This document shows positions 15,674 to 22,804 of a stretch of 36,880 nt of DNA, in pieces. Source of the DNA: Klenkia sp. PcliD-1-E (GTDB lineage Bacteria > Actinomycetota > Actinomycetes > Mycobacteriales > Geodermatophilaceae). The position numbers were made by a program, and so were the translations under genes. The stretch lies in NCBI RefSeq assembly GCF_024124375.1, contig NZ_JAMXRZ010000031.1:1-36880 (forward strand). The letters run 5' to 3'. How positions within the stretch are numbered: the first letter of the stretch is position 1; every line of letters begins with the position of its first letter. The notes under the pieces were generated by a model. It searched no databases. It was not told the DNA's origin and was given only the letters and a program-made list of their open reading frames with translations.

Positions 15674-15692
15674 TAAGGCTAGCCTCACCTGA
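15674..15692 (-). promoter_or_regulatory. DtxR/IdeR-like iron box upstream of the binding-protein operon
   Basis: On the - strand 15692-15674 reads TCAGGTGAGGCTAGCCTTA, 15 of 19 matches to the DtxR consensus, the best of the three boxes in this window. It overlaps a -10-like TAGCCT. Confidence 0.8.
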
Positions 15693-15741
15693 TCTGCCCG
15701 TCAGCGGCCAGGCCCCCGCACCCGCCGAGACCGGATCGTGA

Positions 15742-16728
15742 TCAGCGGGTGGCGCCGAGGCGGTGCAGCAGCGCCGTCCTGATCGCCGGCCGGGACCCGA
15801 AGACCAGCAGGAAGTGCGCCTCCCGGGCCAGCCGCTCGGCGGGGTGGCCGCGGGACACCGACCCGCTCCCGGTGGCCACCGCCAGCAGGCCGGCGGCCCG
15901 GTGCGCGAGCTCGGCCGCGGCCGCGCGGGCGTCGGGCAGCTGGTCGGGGCCCGCCGCGTCCAGCCGGGCCCGGACGACGGCGAGGTCGTCGTCCAGACCG
16001 GGCAGGTCGGCCAGCCGGGCGCAGCGGGCGGCCAGCCCCAGCGCCAACGACCCGTTGGTGCGCAGGTTGCCCGGGTCCCGGGCCTGCCACTGGGCCAGCG
16101 GCACCGACCGCACCAGCCGGGACGCCGGGACGACGTGCCCCGACACCCGGAACTCCACCGTCGAGCTGGCCTGCACCGCGACCAGCTGCTGGGGGACCGC
16201 GGTCAGCGTCGGTCCCTCCTCCGCGTCGACCAGCAGGAAGTGCACGACGTCCTCGGCGTCGCGGGCGGCCACCAGGACGACGTCCACGTGCCCCCAGCCG
16301 GTGACCCACGGGACGCCGCCGTCCAGCACGAACTCGTCGCCCTCGCGGCGGGCGGTGATGGCCACCGGCTGCGGCCGGGTGGCGGCGAGCAGCGCGATCC
16401 CGGACCGGCGCCGACCGGCGCAGAGGTCGGCCAGCCACTCGTCGGCCAGTGGGGAACCGCTCACCATCCCGGGGACGGTGAGGTGCTGCAGCCAGACGAA
16501 GGCCGCCGACAGGTCCCCGCCGGCCACGGCCTCGGCGACCGCGTGCACGGTGGCGGGTGCGGCGGCCAGGCCACCGTGCGACACCGGGCCGGTGAGGCCG
16601 TAGAGGCCCTCCCCGGCCAGGGTGTCCAGGGTCACGGGGGGCACCGCTCCGGCGGCGTCCACCGCCCCGGCCTGCGGGAACAGCACGTCGTCGGCGAGGG
16701 CCCGGGCACGGGCGACGATGTCGGACAC
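15742..16728 (-). CDS. acyl-CoA-dehydrogenase-like flavoprotein, apparently without the catalytic Glu
   Basis: This 328-residue protein has the acyl-CoA dehydrogenase fold outline. It has an N-terminal helical domain (LYGLTGPVSHGGLAAAP), a middle beta region (FVLDGGVPWVTGWGHVDV, equivalent to the usual Gxx-WITNA segment) and a C-terminal helical domain ending HPAERLAREAHFLLVFGSRP. At the place of the catalytic Glu (normally YEGT) it has VFGSRP, so normal dehydrogenation is doubtful. Length is 50-60 residues short of the family. The GTG at 16728 is preferred; an upstream start (to 16794) would overlap the divergent MscS gene. It may be a flavin-dependent monooxygenase relative or an inactive homologue. 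Function unknown. Confidence 0.65.
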   Translation of the reverse strand: MSDIVARARALADDVLFPQAGAVDAAGAVPPVTLDTLAGEGLYGLTGPVSHGGLAAAPATVHAVAEAVAGGDLSAAFVWLQHLTVPGMVSGSPLADEWLADLCAGRRRSGIALLAATRPQPVAITARREGDEFVLDGGVPWVTGWGHVDVVLVAARDAEDVVHFLLVDAEEGPTLTAVPQQLVAVQASSTVEFRVSGHVVPASRLVRSVPLAQWQARDPGNLRTNGSLALGLAARCARLADLPGLDDDLAVVRARLDAAGPDQLPDARAAAAELAHRAAGLLAVATGSGSVSRGHPAERLAREAHFLLVFGSRPAIRTALLHRLGATR

Positions 16729-16772
16729 CCGGACATGCTGCCCCGCCGCCGGCGGCGGCACACTGGGTGGCG

Positions 16773-17678
16773 ATGGACGTCGTCGCACTCGCACCGCTGT
16801 CCGGCCTGACCGACTGGGTCCGGGGCCGGGGCCTGGCGGTGCTGCTCATCGTCATCGGCGCGGTGCTGCTGGCCCGGCTGATCACCTGGGTGGGCGGGAA
16901 GGTCACCTCCCGCATCGACGCCGCCTCGTCGGGCGGCGACGCGCTGGTGCGCTCCGAGGCCGCCAAGCACCGGCACTCGCTCACCCAGGTGCTGCAGTGG
17001 GTGGCCGTGGTGGTGGTCTACACCGTCGCCACGGTCACGGTGCTCTCGACGCTGGGTCTGCCGGTGACCAGCCTGGTGGCGCCGGCCACCGTGCTCGGCG
17101 TCGGGCTGGGCTTCGGGGCGCAGCGCGTGGTGCAGGACGTGCTGGCCGGGTTCTTCCTGATCACCGAGCGGCAGTACGGCTTCGGCGACGTCGTCTCGAT
17201 CAACGTCGTCGGCGGGGGCGACCCGGCCTCGGGCACCGTCGAGGACGTCACGCTGCGGATCACCCGGATGCGCTCGCTGGACGGCGAGGTGGTGACCATC
17301 CCGAACGGCCAGATCGTGAAGGTCATCAACCTCTCCCGCGACTGGGCCCGGGCGGTCATCGACGTCCCGGTGCCGGCGACCACCGACGTCAGCCACGTGC
17401 AGGACGTGCTGCGGGAGGTGGGCGAGCAGGCGTTCGCCGACGAGCACCTGACGAAGCTGCTGCTCGACGCGCCCAGCGTCATGGGCGTGACCAGCCTGGG
17501 CCTGGACGAGGTGAACGTGCGGATCGTCGCGCGGACGTTGCCGGGCAAGCAGTTCGACGTCGGCCGCGACCTGCGGTCCCGGATCGCGCTGGCCTTCCGC
17601 CGGGAAGGCATCGTCGTCCGCCCGCAGAGCCCCGAGGACCCGGTGACCAGCCACGACCCCCGCGAGGTGAGCTCGTGA
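16773..17678 (+). CDS. MscS-type mechanosensitive ion channel
   Basis: This 301-residue inner-membrane channel of the small-conductance mechanosensitive family has three membrane segments (about 20-40, 73-95 and 98-130). The pore-lining third one contains the Gly/Ala-rich GVGLGFGAQ. The beta domain follows with FFLITERQYGFGDVV, then VVTIPNGQIVKVINLSR, and a C-terminal alpha/beta domain. It opens under membrane tension and releases solutes on hypo-osmotic shock. The ATG at 16773 is preferred over a GTG two codons upstream; neither has a strong ribosome site. The stop overlaps the next start (GTGA), so the two genes are coupled. The BCCT importer nearby would supply the opposite, osmolyte-accumulating activity. 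Confidence 0.92.
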   Translation: MDVVALAPLSGLTDWVRGRGLAVLLIVIGAVLLARLITWVGGKVTSRIDAASSGGDALVRSEAAKHRHSLTQVLQWVAVVVVYTVATVTVLSTLGLPVTSLVAPATVLGVGLGFGAQRVVQDVLAGFFLITERQYGFGDVVSINVVGGGDPASGTVEDVTLRITRMRSLDGEVVTIPNGQIVKVINLSRDWARAVIDVPVPATTDVSHVQDVLREVGEQAFADEHLTKLLLDAPSVMGVTSLGLDEVNVRIVARTLPGKQFDVGRDLRSRIALAFRREGIVVRPQSPEDPVTSHDPREVSS

Positions 17679-18133
17679 CCGACCGCCAGCCCACCACCCC
17701 GGTGCCGACCGTGACCGCCGAGCCGGCCACCCGCCGCCGCCCGCGGCTGCTGCCGACGCGGGTGCCCTCCCGGATCGGCCGGGCCCGGACGTCCACGGTC
17801 GTGCTGGCCGTGCTGTTCGTGGCGCTGTTCTTCGCCTGGGACCCCTCGGCGATGTCGGCGTCGCTCAGCAACCCGACCCCGACCACCGAGGCCCCCGCGC
17901 CGACCACCGAGGCACCGGCCCCGACCACCACGGAGGCACCGGCCACGACGTCGCCGGAGGGGACCGCGCCGTCGACCACGACGTCCCGTCCCACGACGAC
18001 GGCTCCGCGGACCACCGACGAGGACACCGCACCCACGACGTCGGCCCCGCCGACGTCGTCGGCCCCGACCACCACCACGTCGGCCCCCACGAGGTCCACG
18101 GCCCCCGGCACCACGGCCGACCCCACCGGCTGA
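17675..18133 (+). CDS. single-pass membrane protein with Thr/Pro-rich extracellular tail
   Basis: This 152-residue protein has a basic cytoplasmic N-terminus (1-40, rich in Arg), one membrane segment (41-54, TVVLAVLFVALFFAW) and an extracellular region from about 67 to the end made almost only of Thr, Pro, Ala and Ser (units such as PTTEAPA). The basic side marks the N-terminus as cytoplasmic. The mucin-like tail could be O-mannosylated or span the cell wall. It overlaps the MscS stop by 4 bases, so translation is coupled and a functional link with the channel is likely. The tail is partly built from a short DNA tandem repeat (17879-17944). No known family recognised. Confidence 0.8.
   Translation: MTDRQPTTPVPTVTAEPATRRRPRLLPTRVPSRIGRARTSTVVLAVLFVALFFAWDPSAMSASLSNPTPTTEAPAPTTEAPAPTTTEAPATTSPEGTAPSTTTSRPTTTAPRTTDEDTAPTTSAPPTSSAPTTTTSAPTRSTAPGTTADPTG
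17879..17944 (+). repeat. three-unit tandem repeat encoding PTTEAPA-type units
   Basis: Units 17879-17899 and 17900-17920 are 21 bases; 17921-17944 is 24 bases with one extra codon. Each starts CCGACCACC. In-frame units of this type can change tail length by slippage. Confidence 0.8.
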
Positions 18134-18185
18134 CCCCCGGCCGGCTGCCTCGCCGGTGGTCGCGGCCCCCAGCGGGTGCGACCGG

Positions 18186-19616
18186 TCAGAGGTCGCCGGT
18201 GTAGCTGCCCAGCGGGAACACCTGGGTCACACCACCCGAGAACACCGCCCGGACTGCGACGGTGCCGTCGGGGAACGGGCCGACCGCCGCACCTGCGGAC
18301 GGGACCAGGGTGGCCAGTTCCCCACCCCCGCCGGAGAGCGCCACCACCGAGGTCACCGCGTCGGGGACGGCGACGACGAGGGAGCGGACGGTGTCCCGCC
18401 CCCCGGGTCCGCTGATCGCGGTCTCCATGGCGACCACCAGGTCGGTGGCCTCCCCGCCGGCGGGCAGCACCTGGAGCACCGACTGCCCGCTGCCGTACTG
18501 GGCCGCCTGGGTCGCGGTGCTGCCGGCGGTGATCTCCTCGACGTCGTAGCCCTGGACGATCCGCGCGCCGCTGGGGAGCGTCGCCACCATGACCGAGGCC
18601 CAGGTGGGGCCGTCGCCCGGCCCGGGGACCGCGCCGGACCAGACGACCTCGAACCGGACCTGGTCCGCGACGAGCCCGGTGCGGCCGAGGACGTCGGCGG
18701 CCTTGCTCTGGTCCACCAGGTCGGCGCCGGCCACCTGACCGCGCGGGTAGGCGATGGGCACGGTGACCGCCGGGAACCCGTCGGCCGGGCCGAACTGGTC
18801 GGCGGGCTGTTCGAGGACCGGGCGGCCGTCGCGGGTGACCCGCACGTGGCCGGCGGTGCTGTAGGTGGCCGTCGGTGCGGCGACGTCGAAGCGGCCGACG
18901 GCGAGACCGTCGGTGACCTCGACGGGACGCCACACCCGGCCCACCGTCCCGTCGGCCCTGACGTCGGGTCGGTCGGACAGCTCGACGTCGTCGCCCGGAG
19001 CGGCGAGCACCACGACGTCCCCGGTCAGCGGGTCGGCCAGGGTCTGCACCTGGGCGGGGTCCATCCCCCGGGGGTAGGTGACCGGCTGCATCTGCTCGGG
19101 CGTGGCCCCGGGGGGGCCGACGAACCACACGCCGGTCACCGCGCTCATCGCGCCCAGGTCGCTCTGCTGCTCGGCCGGGAGGGTGGACGGCGCCGGGTTG
19201 CTGCCGACGACGAGTGCCCACCGCCCCGTGGTGACGTCCCCGGCGAACACCACCCGCCGGGTGCCGACGTCGGCGACGGGCGCGTCGGCCGGGACGTCGC
19301 CCCAGCCCTGCAGGAGGAGACCGTCGAGGAAGTCCCGGTCGCCGGCGAGCGACCCCCGGGTGGCCCCGGCCAGGACGTCGACGGCGGCTGCCGTCGGGGC
19401 CGCGGGGTCCGTGCGCAGCGATCCGAGCCCGACGGGGACGGCCAGGACGACGGCGGCGACCGCCACCCCCGCGGTGACGAAGCCGGTGCGGCGTCGCCGA
19501 CGCCGCTGCTCGGTCTGCCGGAGCCCGGCGGACAGCACGCGGTGGGGCACGACCGGGTCGCCCAGGTCGTCGGCGGCGGCACGCAGGGTGCGGCGGACGT
19601 CGTCCTCGATGCTCAT
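18186..19616 (-). CDS. membrane protein co-translated with the ECF sigma factor (putative anti-sigma or sensor)
   Basis: This 476-residue protein has an N-terminal cytoplasmic part of about 43 residues ending in QRRRRRRTG, one membrane helix (about 44-66, FVTAGVAVAAVVLAVPVG) and a large extracytoplasmic region of some 400 residues. That region has repeated beta-rich segments (GRWALVVGS, GHVRVTRDG, GTVAVRAVF). The start overlaps the sigma factor stop by 4 bases (ATGA), the arrangement of an anti-sigma partner. The short cytoplasmic part has no HxxxCxxC zinc anti-sigma motif, so any inhibition would use another mode. The outer region could sense an envelope signal. I do not recognise its domain; the role is inferred from position and topology. 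Confidence 0.75.
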   Translation of the reverse strand: MSIEDDVRRTLRAAADDLGDPVVPHRVLSAGLRQTEQRRRRRRTGFVTAGVAVAAVVLAVPVGLGSLRTDPAAPTAAAVDVLAGATRGSLAGDRDFLDGLLLQGWGDVPADAPVADVGTRRVVFAGDVTTGRWALVVGSNPAPSTLPAEQQSDLGAMSAVTGVWFVGPPGATPEQMQPVTYPRGMDPAQVQTLADPLTGDVVVLAAPGDDVELSDRPDVRADGTVGRVWRPVEVTDGLAVGRFDVAAPTATYSTAGHVRVTRDGRPVLEQPADQFGPADGFPAVTVPIAYPRGQVAGADLVDQSKAADVLGRTGLVADQVRFEVVWSGAVPGPGDGPTWASVMVATLPSGARIVQGYDVEEITAGSTATQAAQYGSGQSVLQVLPAGGEATDLVVAMETAISGPGGRDTVRSLVVAVPDAVTSVVALSGGGGELATLVPSAGAAVGPFPDGTVAVRAVFSGGVTQVFPLGSYTGDL

Positions 19617-20116
19617 CGGTTCTCCTCCACGAGGTCGTCGGTGGGCAGGTGGGTGCGCAGCCGGGCGAGGCCGCGCGAGGTCTGGCTCTTCACGGTGCCG
19701 ACCGAGCAGCCGAGCAGGTCGGCGGTGGCGGCCTCGCTGAGGTCCTCGTAGAACCGGAGGACGAGCACGGCGCGCATCCGGGCGGGCAGGCTCGACAGGG
19801 CCCGCCAGAGGTCGAGCCGGTCGGCGGGTCCGGCGTCCTCGCGCCAGGTGTCGGGCGGGGCGGCGACGACCTGCTCGCGGAAGGAGAACCGGCGGGCCCA
19901 GCTGGTCTGCGTGGTGACCAGCACACGCCGGACGTAGCCGACCGGGTCCTCCTGGTCGGTGAGGCCGTCCCAGCGGCGGTAGGTCTGCAGCAAGGCGGTC
20001 TGCAGCAGGTCCTCGGCCAGGCCGCGGTCGCCGGTCAGCAGGTGCGCGGTGCGCAGCAGCGCCCCGTACCGCCGGACGACGAAGGCGTCGAACGCCTCGT
20101 CCCGCTCGTCGTCCAC
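19613..20116 (-). CDS. ECF sigma factor, SigE family
   Basis: This 167-residue sigma-70-type factor has region 2 (VRRYGALLRTAHLLTGDRG, then AEDLLQTALLQTYRRW for -10 binding) and region 4 (LPARMRAVLVLRFYEDLS, then the helix-turn-helix CSVGTVKSQTSRGLARLR for -35 binding). Length and the LLTGDRGLAEDLLQTA wording match the actinobacterial SigE family of ECF factors. The GTG at 20116 is chosen for the GGAGG 6 bases upstream; an earlier in-frame ATG lacks one. Translation is coupled to the following membrane protein. A promoter of ECF style (20151-20177) lies just upstream and suggests autoregulation. Confidence 0.92.
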   Translation of the reverse strand: MDDERDEAFDAFVVRRYGALLRTAHLLTGDRGLAEDLLQTALLQTYRRWDGLTDQEDPVGYVRRVLVTTQTSWARRFSFREQVVAAPPDTWREDAGPADRLDLWRALSSLPARMRAVLVLRFYEDLSEAATADLLGCSVGTVKSQTSRGLARLRTHLPTDDLVEENR

Positions 20117-20150
20117 CCGGTTCCTCCCCCGTCGCCGCCCCTGCATCCAA

Positions 20151-20177
20151 GACGCAGTGGACGCCCGGGAAGGTTGC
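20151..20177 (-). promoter_or_regulatory. putative autoregulatory ECF promoter of the SigE-family gene
   Basis: On the - strand GCAACC (20177-20172) is followed after 17 bases by CGTC (20154-20151), the -35/-10 style recognised by many ECF sigma factors (AAC core and CGTC). It lies 34 bases before the GTG. Confidence 0.6.
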
Positions 20178-20185
20178 GACAGGTC

Positions 20186-21583
20186 TCAGCTGCGGTCGAA
20201 CAGGGGTGGGTCGGGTTCTCGGCGGTGGTCGATGGGTTGGCCGGTGGTGTCGGTGAGGAGGCCGGTGATGATCTCGCGGCCGTCGGGGCGGAACGTGCGC
20301 CAGTACCGGTCGTCGGGGTCCCATCGCAGGGCGTAGCCGTGGTGGACCTGGGTGTGGTGGCGTTCGCACAGCAGCGCGGTGTTGGCCAGCGATGTCTCGC
20401 CGCCGTCGATCCAGTGGATGAGGTGGTGGGCGTCGCACCACCAGGCGGGGGCGTGGCAGCCGGTGAACACGCAGCCGCCGTCGCGGACCTCGGCGGCGCG
20501 GCGGATGTGGGCGGGCACCAGCCGGTGGGCGCGGCCGACGTCGAGGGGCAGGCCGTCGGGGCCGAGCAGGATGCGGGCGACGTCGCCGTCGCAGGCGGCC
20601 TGCCGGGCCACCGTGTTCGACGCCGTGACCCCGGATCCGAGCCGGGTGGCGGCGGGGCGGGTGTCGGGGTCGGCGAGGTCCTCCAGCTGGATCAGCGCGG
20701 TGATCTGCGGGCGGGCCTTGCGCAGCATCGGCAGGTCCCCTGCGGCCAGGTGCAGGTCGGCCAGCTGGACCAGGGCGTCCCCGGCCCGCTGGTCGCGGTT
20801 GCGCAGGTCGCCTTCGCAGCGGCTGGCGGCGCTGATGGACTCCAGGGCCGCCTCGACCCGCTCGCCGCCGGCGGCGTCCAGGGTGCCGCGCAGGATGCGG
20901 GTGCCATCGGCGCGGCGGGTGACCCGCACGCCCCTCACCTGGGTGGGGTCGGCCGGGGGTGGGCCGTCGGGGTCGATGGCGTCGGCGAGCTGCCGGCACA
21001 CATCGGCCAGTCGCCGCGGCGCGGTCATCGCGGTCTGCGCGACCAGCAGGTCGATCTCGGGCAGGTCGACCCCGGCCGCCTGCGCGGTGGCCCACACCTC
21101 GGCGGTCAGCAGCCGGTCGATGACCGCCAGCTGACCAGCGGTAATCCCACCGGCGGCAGCACCGGCACCCACGGCCGGCATCCGCCGGGCCAGCCGCCCG
21201 GCGGCCAGCGTCCCGCCGGCTTCGGGGCCGGACAGGTGGGCGTGCCCGCGCAGCCACGGCCGCATCCCGGTCAACCCGTCGGCGCAGGCAGCATCCACCG
21301 ATTCCGCGTGGGCGACGGTGCGAGCCAGCTCGGCCTGCGCGAGGTTGACCAACCGCGCCAGACCCCGCGCCCGGTCCAGCAACTGCGCGGCCGATACCCC
21401 GCCCTCCAGCGGCGTTCGCGACGCAGTCAGCGCCGCCTCGATCGCCGCGCACACATCGGCCGGCGGTGGCTCCGGTGACCGGGAGGCGGCAGCCATCGGC
21501 GAGGGCGCCGGCGGACGCTCAGCACCGAGCGCGCCGGGGGCGAGGGGCTCGGGCGTCCAGGGCTCGGCGTCGTCCAGACCCAC
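20186..21583 (-). CDS. DUF222/13E12-repeat family protein with HNH nuclease domain
   Basis: This 465-residue protein has an N-terminal Ala-rich helical DUF222 region (about 40-300, with LLDRARGLARLVNLAQAELA and the later DGTRILRGTLDAAGGERV) and a C-terminal HNH nuclease motif. In the HNH motif, GGCVFTGCHAP and CDAHHLIHWIDGGETSLAN are followed by LCERHHTQVHHG. The family is the actinobacterial 13E12 repeat family; in mycobacteria several members are induced by DNA damage. The GTG at 21583 is preferred because GGAGG lies 8 bases before it; a GTG at 21592 abuts that site. An SOS-box-like element overlaps the promoter region. The HNH residues look intact, so DNA cleavage is plausible, but the role is not established. 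Confidence 0.9.
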   Translation of the reverse strand: MGLDDAEPWTPEPLAPGALGAERPPAPSPMAAASRSPEPPPADVCAAIEAALTASRTPLEGGVSAAQLLDRARGLARLVNLAQAELARTVAHAESVDAACADGLTGMRPWLRGHAHLSGPEAGGTLAAGRLARRMPAVGAGAAAGGITAGQLAVIDRLLTAEVWATAQAAGVDLPEIDLLVAQTAMTAPRRLADVCRQLADAIDPDGPPPADPTQVRGVRVTRRADGTRILRGTLDAAGGERVEAALESISAASRCEGDLRNRDQRAGDALVQLADLHLAAGDLPMLRKARPQITALIQLEDLADPDTRPAATRLGSGVTASNTVARQAACDGDVARILLGPDGLPLDVGRAHRLVPAHIRRAAEVRDGGCVFTGCHAPAWWCDAHHLIHWIDGGETSLANTALLCERHHTQVHHGYALRWDPDDRYWRTFRPDGREIITGLLTDTTGQPIDHRREPDPPLFDRS

Positions 21584-21603
21584 CGCCGACACCTCCCATC
21601 CAT

Positions 21604-21648
21604 TCGATCAGGTGTTCGAAGTCTACCGCGCCAGGCCCCATCCGTCGA
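21604..21648 (-). promoter_or_regulatory. LexA/SOS box with overlapping promoter
   Basis: TCGATC-AGGT-GTTCGA (21604-21619) matches the actinobacterial SOS consensus TCGAAC-N4-GTTCGA at 11 of 12 positions. On the - strand it directly follows TAGACT (-10, 21625-21620), which is 17 bases from TCGACG (-35, 21648-21643). LexA bound here would block transcription start. The gene starts at 21583. Confidence 0.75.
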
Positions 21649-21765
21649 GACGAATCCGCAGGTCAACCGTCACATGACGACGCAGACCCGTTCGATCGCC
21701 GGAGTGGGTCCTGAGCGTCAGATGACACCTTGCGCGCGGAGGGCACGCGCGGCGGCCCCGGTGCG

Positions 21766-22782
21766 TCAGAAGGAGGTGAGCACCGTGACGCCGGGGGTGC
21801 GGCCGACCTCGACGAGCGCGGGGCCGGCCTCGGCGAGCGGCAGCTCCCGGGTCACCAGGTCCTGGGGACGCAGCCGGCCGGCGGCGATCATCGACAGCAT
21901 CGCGGGGTAGTCCTGCGCGGCCATGCCGTGGCTGCCGAGCACGGCGAGCTCGCGGGCCACCACCAGCTCCATCGGGACGGCGGCCCGGCCCTGCGACGGC
22001 GGCAGCAGCCCGACCTGCACGTGCCGGCCGCGCGGGCGCAGCGACCGGATCGAGGCCTCGCAGGTGGCGGGCGACCCCAGGCAGTCCAGCGCCACGTGCG
22101 CCCCACCACCGGTCAGCTCGACCACGCCGCCGGTCGAGGTCAGCACGTGCTCGGCCCCCATCGCACGGGCCAGCTCCCGGGCCCCCGGGGAGGGGTCGAC
22201 GGCGACCACCCGCGCCCCGACGCCGACCGCGACCTGGACGGCGGACAGCCCGACCCCGCCGCAGCCGACCACCGCCACCCACTCCCCCGGCGCCGCCCGC
22301 CCCACCCCCGTCACCGCGCGGAAGGCGGTGGCGAACCGGCAGCCCAGCGACGCGGCGACCGGGAACCCGAGGTCCTCGGGCAGGGCGACCAGGTTGACGT
22401 CGGCGGCGTCGAGGGCGACGTACTGCGCGAAGGATCCCCAGTGGGTGAACCCGGGCTGGGTCTGCCGCAGGCACACCTGCCCGTCGCCGTCCCGGCACGG
22501 CGGGCAGGTGCCGCAGGCGCAGACGAACGGCGCCGTGACCCAGTCGCCGACCGACCACCCCCGCACCCGGTCCCCCACCGCGGCGACGGTGCCGGCCAGC
22601 TCGTGCCCGGGCACGTGCGGCAGGACGACGTCCGGGTCGTGGCCGGACCAGGCGTGCCAATCGCTGCGGCACACGCCGCTGGCCCCCACCTCCACCACCA
22701 CGCCGTCCGGGGCGGGCGCGGGGTCCGGCACCTGCTGCACCGTCAGCGGACCACCGAACTGCTCGAAGACCAGGGCACGCAC
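21766..22782 (-). CDS. zinc-dependent alcohol dehydrogenase
   Basis: This 338-residue medium-chain dehydrogenase has catalytic ligands C38 and H60-E61 (PHVPGHELAG), structural Cys at 90, 93, 96 and 104 (CACGTCPPCRDGDGQVC) and nucleotide motif VVGCGGVGLSAVQ. It oxidises an alcohol or reduces an aldehyde with NAD(P). The GTG at 22782 is chosen because the conserved start (RALVFEQFGGP) begins there; no good ribosome site is visible. It begins 22 bases after the stop of the aminotransferase gene and is probably in the same transcript. The substrate is unknown. It is a different subgroup from the dehydrogenases at 216 and 4471. Confidence 0.88.
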   Translation of the reverse strand: MRALVFEQFGGPLTVQQVPDPAPAPDGVVVEVGASGVCRSDWHAWSGHDPDVVLPHVPGHELAGTVAAVGDRVRGWSVGDWVTAPFVCACGTCPPCRDGDGQVCLRQTQPGFTHWGSFAQYVALDAADVNLVALPEDLGFPVAASLGCRFATAFRAVTGVGRAAPGEWVAVVGCGGVGLSAVQVAVGVGARVVAVDPSPGARELARAMGAEHVLTSTGGVVELTGGGAHVALDCLGSPATCEASIRSLRPRGRHVQVGLLPPSQGRAAVPMELVVARELAVLGSHGMAAQDYPAMLSMIAAGRLRPQDLVTRELPLAEAGPALVEVGRTPGVTVLTSF

Positions 22783-22804
22783 GCACACAGCGTGCCCGAC
22801 GGGC

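Noticed and set aside
13216-15741. Very long + strand open frame (841 codons) opposite the BCCT start and the binding proteins
   Set aside because: It runs antisense through two lipoprotein genes and a terminator, is low-complexity Gly/Val/Asp-rich, and has no domain. It is a shadow of high-GC codon bias.
17879-17944. CRISPR-like direct repeats
   Set aside because: The repeats are adjacent, in frame and code for a Thr/Pro tail; there are no spacers or cas genes.
18186-21452. A 1088-codon - strand frame that would fuse the HNH-protein region, sigma-factor region and membrane protein
   Set aside because: The upstream part is an out-of-frame Arg/Pro-rich reading of the DUF222 and sigma genes. 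The real start at 19616 has the ATGA overlap and a normal protein beginning.
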